A DNA stretch of 64,000 nucleotides from Beaufortia kweichowensis (lineage: Eukaryota; Chordata; Actinopteri; Cypriniformes; Gastromyzontidae). Below the pieces are notes generated by a model. That model made no database searches, had not been told where the DNA came from, and was given only the letters and a program-made list of their open reading frames with translations. The stretch spans positions 6,158,075 to 6,222,074 of the forward strand of contig CM032811.1 of NCBI GenBank assembly GCA_019155185.1. The letters run 5' to 3'. A program made the translations under genes and the position numbers. Positions 11,872-25,010 of the stretch are shown piece after piece (position 1 is the stretch's first letter; each line of letters starts with the position of its first letter).

Positions 11872-13039
11872 ATGGCGTCGCAGCAGCAAATGGGCACCAA
11901 CAATCCTCAGATGAACGTCCAGCAAGCGGCTGTTTTGCAGCAGCAGCAGCAGCAACAACAACAACAGCAACAACAACAACAACAACAGCAGCAGCTCAGT
12001 CAACAGCAAGACTTTGATCCCGTTCACAGATTTAAAATGCTGATTCCACAGCTGAAGGAGAGTTTACAGGTTTGTCAGCTTTCATTGAACTGGAGACTTC
12101 ACAAGTGACACGATTTAGCTTTTGTTTAAAACAGTAAACAAGCTATACATTTCTGATTGTTTGTCTGCAGAATGTTATGACCATTGCATCGCAAAATTTT
12201 GCATACCATGCTGCGATTGACGGTCAGAAAGCAACAGAGTAAGTTACCTACAAACCTCTACTATGAAGAATAATTGTGCTATGACAAATATATTTTATAC
12301 AACTTAGATAAAACTCTTTTTAAATAATGCTTTATTGAACAGTTATGACATTGCATGTACCTTGTAAGTAACTGTGGTCTATGAATTATGGTAATTATTT
12401 AGTACACTTCTGTGGTATCACTAGCAGTTAGTATGAATATTCTTTGTTTTAGGAAGGGTAATGAGGCAGCTGTACAGCGGTTTGACAAAAGTTTGGAGGA
12501 GTTTTATGCTCTTTGTGATCAGCTGGAGCTCTGCCTGGTAAGAATCTTATATGGGATGCAATACGTTTTTTATATTGGAAATGTCATTCAGTTATCTTTC
12601 TTCCTTTCACTGTAACAAGCTGCTGGCTAATGATGAATTATTATTTAATAAAGGACTTTAATTAAAATGACAAAAAATAGATGTTTATTAGATTAATCAG
12701 GTTCACAATCATTTCATTAAGAAGATGAATGAGGTTTGTTCAAGTCAAGATCACTTGGTTTTGGTAATATATTTTTTGCAGCAGTTGATGTATGTATGAT
12801 GTATGATGTATTGTTTTTTTCTTTAGCGTCTGGCCCATGAGTGCCTGTCACAGAGCATCGACAGCACAAAACATTCTCCCAATCTCGTCCCCACAGCCAC
12901 AAAGCCGGACACAGTACAAACAGAATCCTTGTCTTACTCACAGTATCTCAGTATGATAAAATCACAGATTTCATGTGCTAAAGACATACATAATGCTCTT
13001 TTGGAGTGTTCAAAAAAGATTGCTGGAAAAGGACAATAA
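11872..13039 (+). CDS. med29: MED29, Mediator complex subunit 29
   Basis: Tail-module-associated subunit of the Mediator coactivator, acting in the nucleus at RNA polymerase II promoters; orthologue of Drosophila Intersex. Exons 11872-12069, 12171-12238, 12453-12537 and 12827-13039 give 187 residues with clean GT-AG junctions. The N-terminus is glutamine-rich, with 19 consecutive Gln (residues 23-41). The conserved core follows: FDPVHRFKMLIPQLKESLQ, then NVMTIASQNFA, FDKSLEEFYALCDQLELCL and a C-terminal helix with SYSQYLSMIKSQI. The length is close to the usual 200. The start ATG lies in an ordinary context (aacaATGG) just after the divergent promoter shared with RRP8. Confidence 0.95.
11938..11994 (+). 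repeat. Interrupted CAG/CAA polyglutamine tract in MED29
   Basis: Nineteen consecutive Gln codons are arranged as 5 CAG, 4 CAA, 1 CAG, 6 CAA and 3 CAG. The mixed codons break the pure repeat, which should limit slippage. Confidence 0.95.
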
Positions 13040-13696
13040 GCTTGTAATTTGAAAACTGTATTTCTTTCTTTTTTGTTTTGTAATTTGTATTGCTGATTGA
13101 AGAATAAATATTTTCTTCTTTTGATTCTGTTTGTCTATTTACTTGAATTGTTTTGACTAATGTTGTGATACTTTTGAAACTCTTATATTTTTTGGACAAA
13201 AGTGTGTTTTAGTGTATTCTGAAAAAAAATGGTAAATAGCATGGGTCACACGGTTTATGTCTTTTTTTTAAGTCATTGGGTTCATGTCTCTGGATGTAAA
13301 TGTTGAAGATGTGTATCTTTTGCAGTTGTATAACAGTGTATATTTTATAGATTAAGATTTTTGTTTAATGAACTATATTGTTGTATAAAAAAAACAAGAA
13401 CCTAAGTTATTCGAAACTTAATGTAAAATGTAAACGAATACTAAACGTCAAGCATAGTTATTTTGTAAGAATTAGAACGCTTTTGCCCGAAAGTCCTGCG
13501 TCAATGCTTCATGCACCACTGGAGGCGCTAGAAAATCATCTGACCGTTTGTCAAAGAAAAGAGAAGAAGACGTTCCTTGCATCTGATTGGTCGAGCCGTT
13601 GCTCAGCGGTATTATGTTTGATAACGCAACTGTCAACTAACTATGGGAGATTTGATTCATTGATCAACTTTATAAAGAAAACTCTCGATGTAAGGG

Positions 13697-16600
13697 ATGA
13701 AGAATAAAAAGGTGAAACCCTCAAAAGGGTTAAGCAACAGAAAGAAAGGTAAGTTAATGTGTTTTGGGGGTTGTTGTTTCTTATACGGGAACTGTATTAA
13801 ACCTCTTAATCTTAGTAAGGACAAAGACTGTATCACAAAACATAGTAAGCTGCCTAACTAAATGCCGTTTTTGGCAACATAATTACTTCGAACATCAACT
13901 TACTAAGATTTGGGAAGCAAAAGTTGTGTTTTGTGCTTATATTTTGCGGGTCAATTGCTGGGTGAAAAGGTAAACACCTATTGCATGGCTAATTATAAAG
14001 TTCAAAGTTGTTTGTCTATAACACTTGTCTTAACTCTTGTTCTCCCAGCACTGAGTGATGTGTCTCCATCCACCAGTATTCCTCCTCTAGTGGAGGGTCA
14101 GCTGAGATGTTTCCTCAGGGTGACAGTAAGTAAAGTGTTGTGGACCATCATCAAACCTCCTACTGTGACTCTCATTCGACTGAGATGGTGGGGTGAATCT
14201 TCTAACGGCACCTTCTTCAAGCCCAGAGATGGACACATGGAACCAAAAGGAGTTAAATCCACAGCCCGCTTTCCGGTTCGATGTGGACCAAAGCAGCTGA
14301 CATCTTATTTGACAGGTACGGGTTGTTCCTCAGATCTTTAGCCTTGCTGCTGACTGATTAATTGTGGTGAGACATATTTCAGTTTAAGCATGCATACATT
14401 TATTGATGTGTATCTGAATATATTTTCATTAATTTTGTTCACAGATATGGGCTCATTGGTGCTGGATGTTCTTACAAAGGTCGATCATTTGCCTATAGCT
14501 CGAGCTCAGATTCCTGGGATTGCTCGACTCTCTTTGTCTCACTCCATAAATGGATATTTCACTCTTGTTTCACCAACATCAGAAAAACTTGGAGAACTTC
14601 AGGTCGGCGAGCTGTGTGATTAAAAGCTCTCTGTTGCTATATTTTGATTGATTTGCTTTGGATTGAACTGTTTATGAAACTTTTCTGGAGAGTATGTTCT
14701 TCTTTCTTTTTAAGTATGTGTCATTGCTTTTTGCATACTACAGGTCACACTTGCCCTGGAACCGCTTACAGACGGATATGAAAGCAGTAGCTCTTTACCT
14801 ACAACTGATATAAGCATTGAGGCTCAGATTCCTGGAGTAATTACTGACCAGAACGTACCTGTGGTTTCATCTTTGGATCAGCCTTTCCCCAGTAACACTG
14901 TGAAGGGGATAACTGGCAGCAGTTCTACCCACATACCCAGGTCTGATTTGTGAGGAAAGCCTCTTTTCATTACAGAACAATTTGCTACAAAATCATTTAA
15001 CATCACACATTCAAGTAATTATTTTAAGTGGAAAATGTGAAGTTTATTGTATTGGTTTCTTAATTTCATTTTAGAGGAAAGGATCACCTATATTTTCAAG
15101 AAAGCAATAACATTATGCCAGTGTCTGTAACTGGAAACTCTAAATCTGCTTCAGCTCAAGCTCTTCCAACAAATAGCAATGATCTTTTGTCAGGTTAGAC
15201 TCGCTAACTTTATTTATTTTTCACCTTTTAATATACTGTGATTTAAAATACTGTTTTTGTTGGCATTATTGTTAAGGCAAAATGTGTTATAAATGCATTT
15301 TTTTATTGTTTATGTATTTATTGCTTTGTTTTCTCCAGTTCTTCTTGAACGTGGCAGCAAGCTCAGAAATGCCATGGTGGTTTCAGCCTTAAAGTCTGAT
15401 GTGGAGTCAGATGTTCCCCTAAAAGACATCCCTCCTCCCCTGTTCAGAAACAACACCGAAGCTCTGTAAGAATTTTTCTGTTTTTATCATGTACCTGTGA
15501 AATCTAAACTTCGGTTGTTCACAGGATAGCTGAATATAGATGATAAATCCTGCTGATCACATTTTTTCTCTTCTTCAAGGCCGCAGAAACCATCATCAGG
15601 ACAGTTTCTGGAGAACATCCTTCAAACAGATCTCCAGCATTCTTTCCATGACTTTGAAGAACCAAGTCAGCAAAGAGTCAACACAGACGACATGGCTGTG
15701 GATCTGCTGCTGGGAAGGTAGTCAGCTGCTATTACTACTGCTTACAAACTACTACATATTTTCATGTTGTTTCAAACTAGTATGATTGTCAATGAACGTA
15801 AAACACTAGAGTTTTGGGACTGAGAGATGCTGTTCACCTTTTTCCAGTGAATGGTGACTCAGACTGCCAGTTAGTAACATTTTCCCTGATATATGTAAAT
15901 GAAAATGACTTTTCTTGTTTTATTAAATCCTGTTATTGGCTCTTTTTGCAGTGTTAATGGATCAGCGCTGCAGTTCTGGGATGGAGCAGGTTCTCCTCCG
16001 GAGTCTCTGTCTGATCACAGTGTGCTGATGGACAGTGAGCTTAATGACCCTCAGTATGATCAGAGTCTTCTGGAGAACCTCTTCTACAAACCTCCGGTAG
16101 AACTCTGTGAAAACATCTCATTATGTATATTATTTTTTATAGAATTACCAATTATTCCTTTATGTTTCTTTTCATACCTGTATTTCAGGTATTGGATGAG
16201 TGTTTGGATGAGGACCATCAGAGGAATGGTGCTGAGAAGAAGCCAGTCCATACAACCCCAGTTAAAAACACTCGGTCAGTCACACTAATGCTTAAAGCAA
16301 TACTAATAATTCATGTGTCATGGGAAAAATCTATTATTAAAGCAAAGCCTAATAAATGGCTATTTGCCATTGATATTCATGTGTGCTGTTGTGTAAATTT
16401 GCTGTATTGTTTTTTGAAGGATAAATTCTGGTAACCAGAAGCATTCAGAAGCAGTTGATTTCTCTGGCTTAAGTGAGGAAAAAATGGCTGTGCTTGAAGA
16501 TGTTCGTTTCGCCAGGGTCACCATCAGTGAGTTAAAAGCTCCCGCCGACAGTACTTTAAAAAATCGCTCTGGAAAAGGAAGACCATCTCGCCCCATTGCC

Positions 16601-19600
16601 ACAAAGAAATGGTACAACATTTAGGAAAAATCATCTGACAGTGTTAATGAACCGTAAAATATCTGCATAAAGATTCAATGACTATAATAAACGTTTTTTG
16701 TAGCTCATATATTGTAGAGTTCTTCTTCCCGCTGGTCTCCACTGGATGTGATGATGTCCGGCTGGTGCCTTCAGAGATTACTAAAGCTGTCTCTAGTAAA
16801 GTTATAGAGGGCGGTGAGTACATTTATTTGAGAGAATTCTATAAAAGTAACTTGCAAAGCCAAACCAAGATGATGTAAAATGATTTTTTGTTCGTTTTAG
16901 TGGTGATGTTCCAGCACCAAAGTTTGTTTCCAGTGCAGATTACTAGATCCTCTATAAAGCAATGGTTGAAAATGAATGTTTCGTTCAAGATCTACACCAG
17001 GAATAGCTTCCAAAAGACGGTAAGTACAATGTTTGACACCAAAAATGCTTATAAATGTATTCAGAGGACTCATCTTATGTCTGTTTTTGTAGCCTGTTCT
17101 TATAGGAACGTCAATGTTTCCTTTGAGCTCCATCATGCAAAGTGAGTCGCTCAGTATGTCTGCTGCCCTACCTGTTCAAAAACCAGAGGAAAACACTGAT
17201 AAACAGGAAGTTGGCCCTCTTAAGGTAGTGTATATGTCATGTATACATTAAATGTATACTAAACCTAACCCAAACAATGTGATGTCAGTAATGTGAGAGA
17301 CTTATGCTTCACATGCCTATTAGTAAATAGACTTGTTTTTATTTTGTTTGTTAAGGTGACGTTTGAATTAGCAGCAGACAAAAAAGGCTTTTCCACCCAT
17401 AAAGAGACAGCAAAGGGAGCCTCAATTCCACAGAAAGCTCATTCGGCTCACCTGACTGAAGAATCTGATGTCCAGAGAGGTTTAAGTGTAAGGGACGACA
17501 GGAGAGATCCAGGTCAGAGTCTCCAGCTTCCTCACAGCAGATCGCGCTCGACATCTCCTCACGCCAGATACCAGGACTCTCCTCACAGGTCTCTGAGAGT
17601 ACAGGAAGTAGAGGAGGCTGAGGTTTTGCTTCATACTTTGCTCATGGTGCCTGATGGGAAAGATTTTAACTGCGCTCCCATGCAGCCCAACATGTACCTG
17701 AACTGCAAGTTTCTGGGATCAGATGAGCCCGCTCGATCAGCGGTCAGCTGGGGTCAAAAACATCCAACATTTAGCTTTGTTCAGGTTAGTGCCTCATTTG
17801 ATTTTTGCTGAGATTACATTTCTCTGTTACGTTGTGATTAATTATATGTTTTTCGGATGTTCTGTAGGTGGCTCCAGTCACACTTACCTGCAGACTGTTG
17901 GAGAGGATGAAGAACAACATGATGGTCATTGAGGTTTGGTTGAGAGCCAGGGCACAGATCATGATAAACTCCTTGGTTTGGTGAAACTACCTCTTCACCA
18001 GTTCTACATGTCCTTTAGGTAAATATTAAAACAATACATTATAAATGTTGGATCTACACAATAAAGTAAGGTGTTAGTAATAATAAATAAGGATTTTTTT
18101 TAAGGATTTTGATTTAAAGTTTTCAAAGTACAAATAATATTCCATGTACTCTTTACATGAATAATGATTTACATTTGTCTTTAGGGATCCCAAGATCTCA
18201 GAGTTGCTCTTGCAGTCTCAGTATCCAGTGGTTGCGGTGGACAGTTACATGCCTGTGATTGATGTGTTCTCTGGAAACACTCGTGGAAACCTCAGGGTGT
18301 GTCTGGCGATGGGTCTGGGGCAGCAGATCGCAGCTCTGCAGCGGATGCGGGATAATGAGCTGCAGCACGTGTCGCCGCTACCTCGACCTGCTCACATGTT
18401 GGACCACCGGCCGCACACAGAAACAAAGGCTAGTTCCTTTTAAAAGAGCAACACGCATGTTAAAACAGCGCAGCTTTAGTCATGATTCTGTGTGTTTGAT
18501 GTGCCTTTTAGATGGGTACCAGGGTTGCAGCCAACGTTCTGCGTGAGCACGTTTTCTTGCTCCGCGTTGAGAGGGTGAAGGGTCTGACTCCTCTACAATC
18601 AACGGTTTGGGGAGAAGCCGATTGTTATGTCCAGTACTCCTTCCCTGCGCAGAATGAGGCAGGAGATGACATGGATCTGAGCATTATTGAAAGCAGTACG
18701 TCTTTTTTTTCTGACTGCATCAAAAACTTGATTTTTTTGCATTTAGTTCTGTTAATTGTCTTTTATACAGATGTGAACCTCAAGGCGTACCGGACGGAGA
18801 CCACCCTTTGTGTGCCTGACCCTGTGTTTGGACACACTGAGACTCATGTCCTATTGGCTCCTCCTGATGTTCCAGTGCAGAGGATATTGCTCGGCTCACT
18901 GGCCAATCAGGGTTTGAGGAATGGAGGAGGCGTGCAGTTTGAGGTGTGGTGCAGGTAAAGAAAACATGCTTAATATAAATGTTATACACAGTATATAAAT
19001 GTTAGTTTATTTTCCTTTTATTTTATGTTTGGAGAGAATTTGTAACGTATAACTTATTAAAAACGGGCAATTCCAGCATTATGAATGTGACATTTTCAGC
19101 CAAAACTTGAAAACAGCACTTTCCCTGAATATGAACGATCATGCTTTAAACATAAATGCTTTAAAAACTTTGTGAGAGACCATACATGGGTATTTACACA
19201 CCAAATATATTGACATCTGAGTTTTTAGTATGATGAAAATTTTTGATAAAACTTGCCCAAATGTCTTTTTCAAGATTGTAAAAGTCTCTTTATAAACATT
19301 TACAGGTATTATTATCCAAATGTTAGAGATCAGCTGGTAGCCCGTGGACTGCTGCCCATGTCCAAACTGTGTGCCATGGTCACTATGCAGAAACAGGGTC
19401 AAACGGATACACAACTCTTCTCCCTCCCTCTGGTACCCAGAACAGACACATCATCTGACGTAGAGCCCCGGCCTTCAGGTTGCTGAATACTATAGCATAC
19501 ATGTAAAAGTGAAGTACATTTAATAAAATAGGAATATTTATTTTATCTGTGCTTGCCTGTAGGGCTGCTTGAAATAAGCGTTCAATACAAGTCTCGGCCA

Positions 19601-22600
19601 ATGAGGAGCGTCGGATTGAAAAGTGGGGTTGTGCCTTCTCGCAGTGTGATTCTGGTTGTGCAGGTGCACAGAGCAGCTGGGCTGCAAGCTGCAGCGATGT
19701 GAGTCTCTTTAACCCGCAACTCATAATTATTCAAACTTCTTTAGCACATTCAGATGATGAAAATATAAACAAATTAACCAAATTAACTATGGTGACATGT
19801 AAATGTGTCACATTACCAAACTCCATGATGTCATGATGTAAAAAAGTTTGTATTTTTTTAGTGAAAGGTCCCTTTAAAAGAATATGTGTTTTATTTTTCA
19901 GGGTTCTTGCAGATTCAGATAGCACGCTGCAGTATTACTCAGAAGTTGGAGTCAACTCTTTTGTCACCATGCAGTTGTCCTTCCTGCCGGACAGTGAGGT
20001 GCGGAGCACACGTGTGGCTGCCAGAAGTTTTTGCCCAGAGTTTGAGCACCACACAGAGTTCTGCTGTAACCTGCTGGTGCAGAGAGACAGCGGAGAGAGC
20101 ATCAGTCTGGCTGAACTCATGCAGGATGCGGTCGCCATCTTCACCGTTTACAACAGAGACACTCGCAAAAGTGAGTTTTGGCCAGACATGCATGAGGTGC
20201 TTTTAGAAGGCTGTGGTTTTGTTTTGGAATATAAAAAAGATTTTTGTTTTGTGTTTTGTTTTGTTTTGTTATTGCATTTTAATTGTGCTAATATGATCAT
20301 GCAAATATACTACAGTTAATAATATGCACTGAATTTTTCTGTTTATCTTTTGTTCTTTTTTCTTATAGTGGTCAACGCAAGATCTAAGGACATCGTTTTG
20401 GGCACAGTAAAAATTAAGCTTGCAGATCTCATTCATAAAAGAACTGGTATGAATGTTCAATATAATATAATATAACATAACATAGTATAACAAATCAACA
20501 AAATATACATGTGTTTTAAGTCGTTTGTGCACTGCTAAAAAATAAGCTGTTTATTTAAATATATTTTTCAGGCATATCCGGCTGGTACAATCTCTCTCCA
20601 CCTCATAAAACAGCATCTCACAGACTGACTTCAGCAGGTGGACTTGAAATCTCCATAAACTTTTCCCATCATACAGACAGGGAACGGGTCATCAGTTCAG
20701 CCCGTGGACTGGGCTGGGACGTGGGCCAGGACACTGACGATGAGGCAGACACAGAGGATGAAGATGCCTTAGAAGAATGTACAAAGAGTCTGCAGTTATC
20801 AGTTTCCATGCCTAGAGCGTGGTTGCCCATCCATTCCCTGCTGCTGCCCGGACACGATGACCTACAGCGTTCCACATACTGCTACTACAGATACAAACTG
20901 TACTGACCAGCAGACCTTCTGTTCAGAACTCAGACACCCTGTTGTGGAAGCAAGCGAGAGTGTGGAGGGTTTGGCTTCAGTGGTGTTTCAGGGGAACAGG
21001 AGTGTGGTTCTCAGGAGGACTCGACCCCTGCGCTGGTATCTGAGGGAGGAGAAGCTGGAGGTTCAGATGTGGGTGGCCTTTGGGAAGGAGAAGAGAGTCC
21101 GACCTCATAACACTGATCGTCTGGTGGGCTCTGCCTTTGTGGATCTTTCTGCTCTTGGTACGACTTTAAAGAACCACCAAACTATCAGTGGTAAGAGATA
21201 TTTCGTTACTCAAAGCCTCTATGATATGCTTCTGATGGGCAGATTGAGCATAATGTTTTACTCTTGTGCTAGGTGTCTATCCGTTGTTCAAGCGCTCTGC
21301 TGTGAACCTGAGTGGTGCTGCTTTGAGAGTCCACATCACTGCCACATCAGATTCAACACACGAATCTGAAGCCGATTTACCCTGCGATGAGCTTGACAGC
21401 GCAGGAGAGGAAGAGGAAGGTGAAGATCTCCCCACCAAAGAAATGCCCGGACCATCTCAATCTCCCAGAAAACATCAGATGAACTCGGCCGTGAACTCTG
21501 AGCTTCAACCAGACACAGAAATCAAGAGCGAAGACACCTTCATGGCCAGCATTAGTGTAGATAAAGCCATGCACCTGAGTCTGAAGGGTAAAGATAATCA
21601 CAGTAATAACAAACATGTTATGTGTCTCTTCTGCTCTGTAAATATCATGATGTTTTAACACTGTTGTCATCTTCAGGTTGTCCTCTTGCTGAGCGGGCCG
21701 GAGCTTTACCCAGTTGCTGTGTGTCGTACGTCACTGCTGATGCTTCTGGCACAGTGACCACGGAGTTAGTCAAAGACAGTGACTGTCCTGTGTGGGACCA
21801 TCAGCAAGAATGCAGGTAAATCCATTTGTCTCTATATTTCTTTTCTTCTACCTGAAAGTAAATACAGTTTACAGAACACGGTCAATTTTCGCCCATTTTA
21901 GGCTGTCAAAAGAGCTTCTTGTGGATCCACAACAATCCTTGGTTTTTAAAGTTTGGCATAAAGGAGGTACTGATGTAATTTTCTTGCAATATGACCACTT
22001 ATGGTCATAGTTTAGCATCACTTAAAACATGATTATTTTCACTTTCAGAGGTGGAGCGAGTGATCGGATTTGCACCTGTAGACCTATCGCCTCTTCTGTC
22101 GGGTTTTCGATCAGTTTGCGGATGGTACAACATTAATGATTTCAGTGGGCAGTGTCAAGGACAGCTGAAGATCTCTGTTTCTCCTCTGCGGGCCGTACAG
22201 GATCTCCGGGCACAGAGACAGCCGGCACACGAGCCCAGCGCTTCAGACTCCAGCGTACATTATTTCGACTCATTTTGTCCACCTGATAAACATGAAATTA
22301 CTAGAGTTGTTGCAGGCTTTAAGTATGTTGAATGTGTGTTGCAGAGTTTGTTTAGTGCTTTACCGCTTTGCTATCAGACCACGGCCACCTACAGCAGTTT
22401 CCCGAGCCACATCAGTCGATTCTCAGAGCAGAGGATCAGCACGCCTCCTGGACACGTTGAAAAACTGCTGTCTGACAGGTATTTATTTATAAAATGTGGT
22501 TTGATTTACTGATTATTTGGAAAGAACATGTCAATATATATTTTCTGTCAGGTCCAGTGTGACGGATAGGCACGACGAGCATGTGGACAACGTGAGGTTG

Positions 22601-24529
22601 TTCCATCAGACTTTGCATGAGGGCGAGAGAGCGTCTCACTCCTCATTGGTTGGCGATTCGCATTCATCGAGTTCAACCCTCTTCTCTGCTTTAAGGTACC
22701 TTCCTTTAGGATCGATGAAATGACTGACTTACATTTGCTTTAAGGTGATTACATTTTTGTTGTGTTCACAGGAAAAACCTCAGCGAGCTGGATGATATCC
22801 AAAGATACTTCAGTCGAAAGTTGTCTACCCCAACGTTCCCAAAATTGAGTGAGCTAAGAGAAACTTCCAAGCAGGAAGAGCTCAGAGATGTAGAGACGGA
22901 CAGCACACAACTACTGCTAAAGTCCAGTCAGCTGGTGGGAGAGGTCAATGACATCATAAAGGGTGAGCTTTAACTCATTAGACAGATTGTGTCTGATCGA
23001 TGATGGTCTGGATGATTGATCTTATGTTTTTGTTTGGTCAGGTTTAACTGAACACCATACAGAAGAAACATCAACTCTTCACATAAGCTCAGATTCACCT
23101 GCTGTGCTCGAGGTACATTTAAACTCCAAAGTTGATCGCGAGTCTGAGAGCTGTGAGACAGAGTTGCACTATTGTAAACACCCAGACATGACGTTGGAAG
23201 ATGAAGATGTCTCGCCAATCAGCTGTCCCACACCAAAACAGACCAGAACATCGGCGGTTCCTCCTGATGATGAAAAGCTCCGCCACAGTTCCAATGATAA
23301 CCCATCTGATGAAGATGAAGATGAGTGTAAAGATGAAGAGGAAGACTTTGAGGAGACTTTAATACAGCCACGGACGCTAAATGAGGTCACCTCAGTCACA
23401 GACAGAACCAGCCCGTGGACCAGCCTTCTGTCTGACCCAGATATGGGATCCCTGGAGAGTCTGGAGTTAGTGGAACATCATGCTCAGGGAGAAGAGAGAA
23501 ACAGCAGAAAGCTCTCACCACAGTCATTGACTACACAATTACAGGACATTGACTCTGATTCAGACGTCTATGAAAGATCAGAAGCTGGTGGTGATCTTGA
23601 TACATGTAGGAATGAAAATGCACTTGGCACAGACCACAGAGCAATGCCAAAATCTCCAGATGGTCTGGAGAGTGTCTGTTCTCTCTCTAGTATTAGTGAG
23701 GTGGAAGATTATGATTTGAGTAACAGTGGGGCTGAAGAGAGTGAAGAAAAACCAAATGTACCTTCTGCTACAGAGTCTGGTGCAGAACCCGATGATGATG
23801 AAAGTGATGAGAGGACGGAAAAACGGTATCCTTAGAAGCTTTATAAGTCATTAAATAATCTATTTTTTGGTCTTCCGTGTTAAAATGATGGTGTAATGTG
23901 TAATATCTTGCAAAATGATGGTGTAATGTGTAATATCTTGCAGTTCAGAGCCTGCAGAGATTCCAAACTTCTTCCTGCCGACCCACCATCTGGAAGCATC
24001 CATGAGAGCTTTGAGGATGGCACCTGTGTTTCGTTCATCTGCAGCTGAATCTGTGAGTATTTGTTCCTTAATCAGTGTTTTGTTCCACAAAGGTCTTGGG
24101 TTTGATTACCAGGACACGTAAACGCTGATGAAATGTGTAATTTCAATTTCTTTAACCTAATGCACTGTAAGGTGTTTTGGATAAAACCATCTGCAAAATG
24201 CATGTAAAAAAGATTTTTTTTAAACCGTGGTTTAAATTTATTGGAAATTTATGCAATTGTTAGGTTTGGAATTTTCACTCCACATAAAATTCGAGATGTA
24301 TCATGTAAAATCATATCATATAGTTTTTTTTTATCATGTATCATATAGCTTTTAATCTTGAAAACTGTCCTGATTGTGTGATTCACAATCACTTTAGGAC
24401 ACTATAAATCCTGCTAATGCATTTCGAAGAATGACTCGATCAAGACCCAGCATCCCTCCATCACAGAGAACTGAAGAGACCAGAAGAATCGCTAAAATAT
24501 TTGCCTCAAAGTTTACAGAGGAACATTAG
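13697..24529 (+). CDS. c2cd3: C2CD3, centriole elongation regulator (two one-base frame breaks)
   Basis: Centriolar satellite and distal-centriole protein needed for centriole elongation, distal appendage assembly and ciliogenesis. More than 30 exons follow one another with compatible phases from MKNKKVKPSK (13697-13748) to a stop at 24527-24529. Recognised blocks include the N-terminal PPLVEGQLRCFLRV (exon 14049-14315), CGPKQLTSYLTD, YPVVAVDSYMPVIDVFSG (exon 18185-18428), VWGEADCYVQYSF, RSFCPEFEHHTEF, LLLPGHDDLQRSTYCYYRYK (exon 20572-21190), PQQSLVFKVWHKG, IGFAPVDLSPLLSGF and a C-terminal RIAKIFASKF. These match the multi-C2 architecture of vertebrate C2CD3. Two exons break frame by one base: 17868-18018 (one base short near 17950) and 20572-21190 (one base extra near 20904). 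Both exon lengths disagree with flanking phases by exactly that base. The late exon 23042-23828 is acidic and low-complexity. Confidence 0.93.
23882..23941 (+). repeat. 30-bp tandem duplication at a C2CD3 splice acceptor
   Basis: Two perfect copies of a 30-base unit (23882-23911 and 23912-23941) sit directly before an exon. Both end in the same pyrimidine-rich atatcttgc, but only the second is followed by AG and can act as the acceptor. Confidence 0.9.
24090..24205. repeat. Degenerate SINE-like repeat
   Basis: It has a tRNA-like gtcttgggtttgattaccag box, then a diverged tail ttggataaaaccatctgcaaa. This matches fish tRNA-derived SINEs of the V-SINE kind. It lies in the last C2CD3 intron. Confidence 0.55.
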
Positions 24530-24763
24530 TTCATTATGCAGAGTTGTGTGTGTTTTTGTACTTTCTTTTTTATGTAAAGTATGTGCATTGTTTGAATGTT
24601 ATTTATTTCGTATATGACAATGTGGTGTTTATTTTGTTGGGGAGTGTTTAATTATGTAAGCATTAGAAAAGTTCTTTATTTACCGTAATCAACTATTTTT
24701 ATAATAAAGAATTTTGTACTGTGTCTATGAGTAATGCTTCCTGCAGGCAATGCTTCATTTTAA

Positions 24764-25010
24764 CAGGGTAAGTTTACCCAAAAATAACATTCTGTCATCA
24801 TTTATTCACTGTCATGTCATTCAAAATCTGTATATGACTCTTTCTCCTGCAGAACACAAAAGAAGTTGAGAAATGTCTCAGTGGTGTTGTGTCCATGTAA
24901 TAGAATGGCGGCCAGTGTTGTTTGATTATCAACATTCTTCAAAATATCTTCTTTTGTGTTCTTACATACAGGTTTGAATTTTCATTTTTGGGTGAACTAT
25001 CCCTTTGCGT
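24764..25010. repeat. Cyprinid MITE ('agttcaccc' family)
   Basis: The left end is agtttacccaaaaataac and the right end is tttttgggtgaactatccct, in opposite orientation as expected for terminal inverted repeats. The internal tgtcatcattta and aaaatatcttcttttgtgtt match the family. It lies in the spacer between C2CD3 and the VPS37 gene, which otherwise holds nothing recognisable (24530-25438). Confidence 0.75.

Noticed and set aside
23882..23941. CRISPR-like direct repeats
   Set aside because: Only two abutting units with no spacer, in a vertebrate intron.
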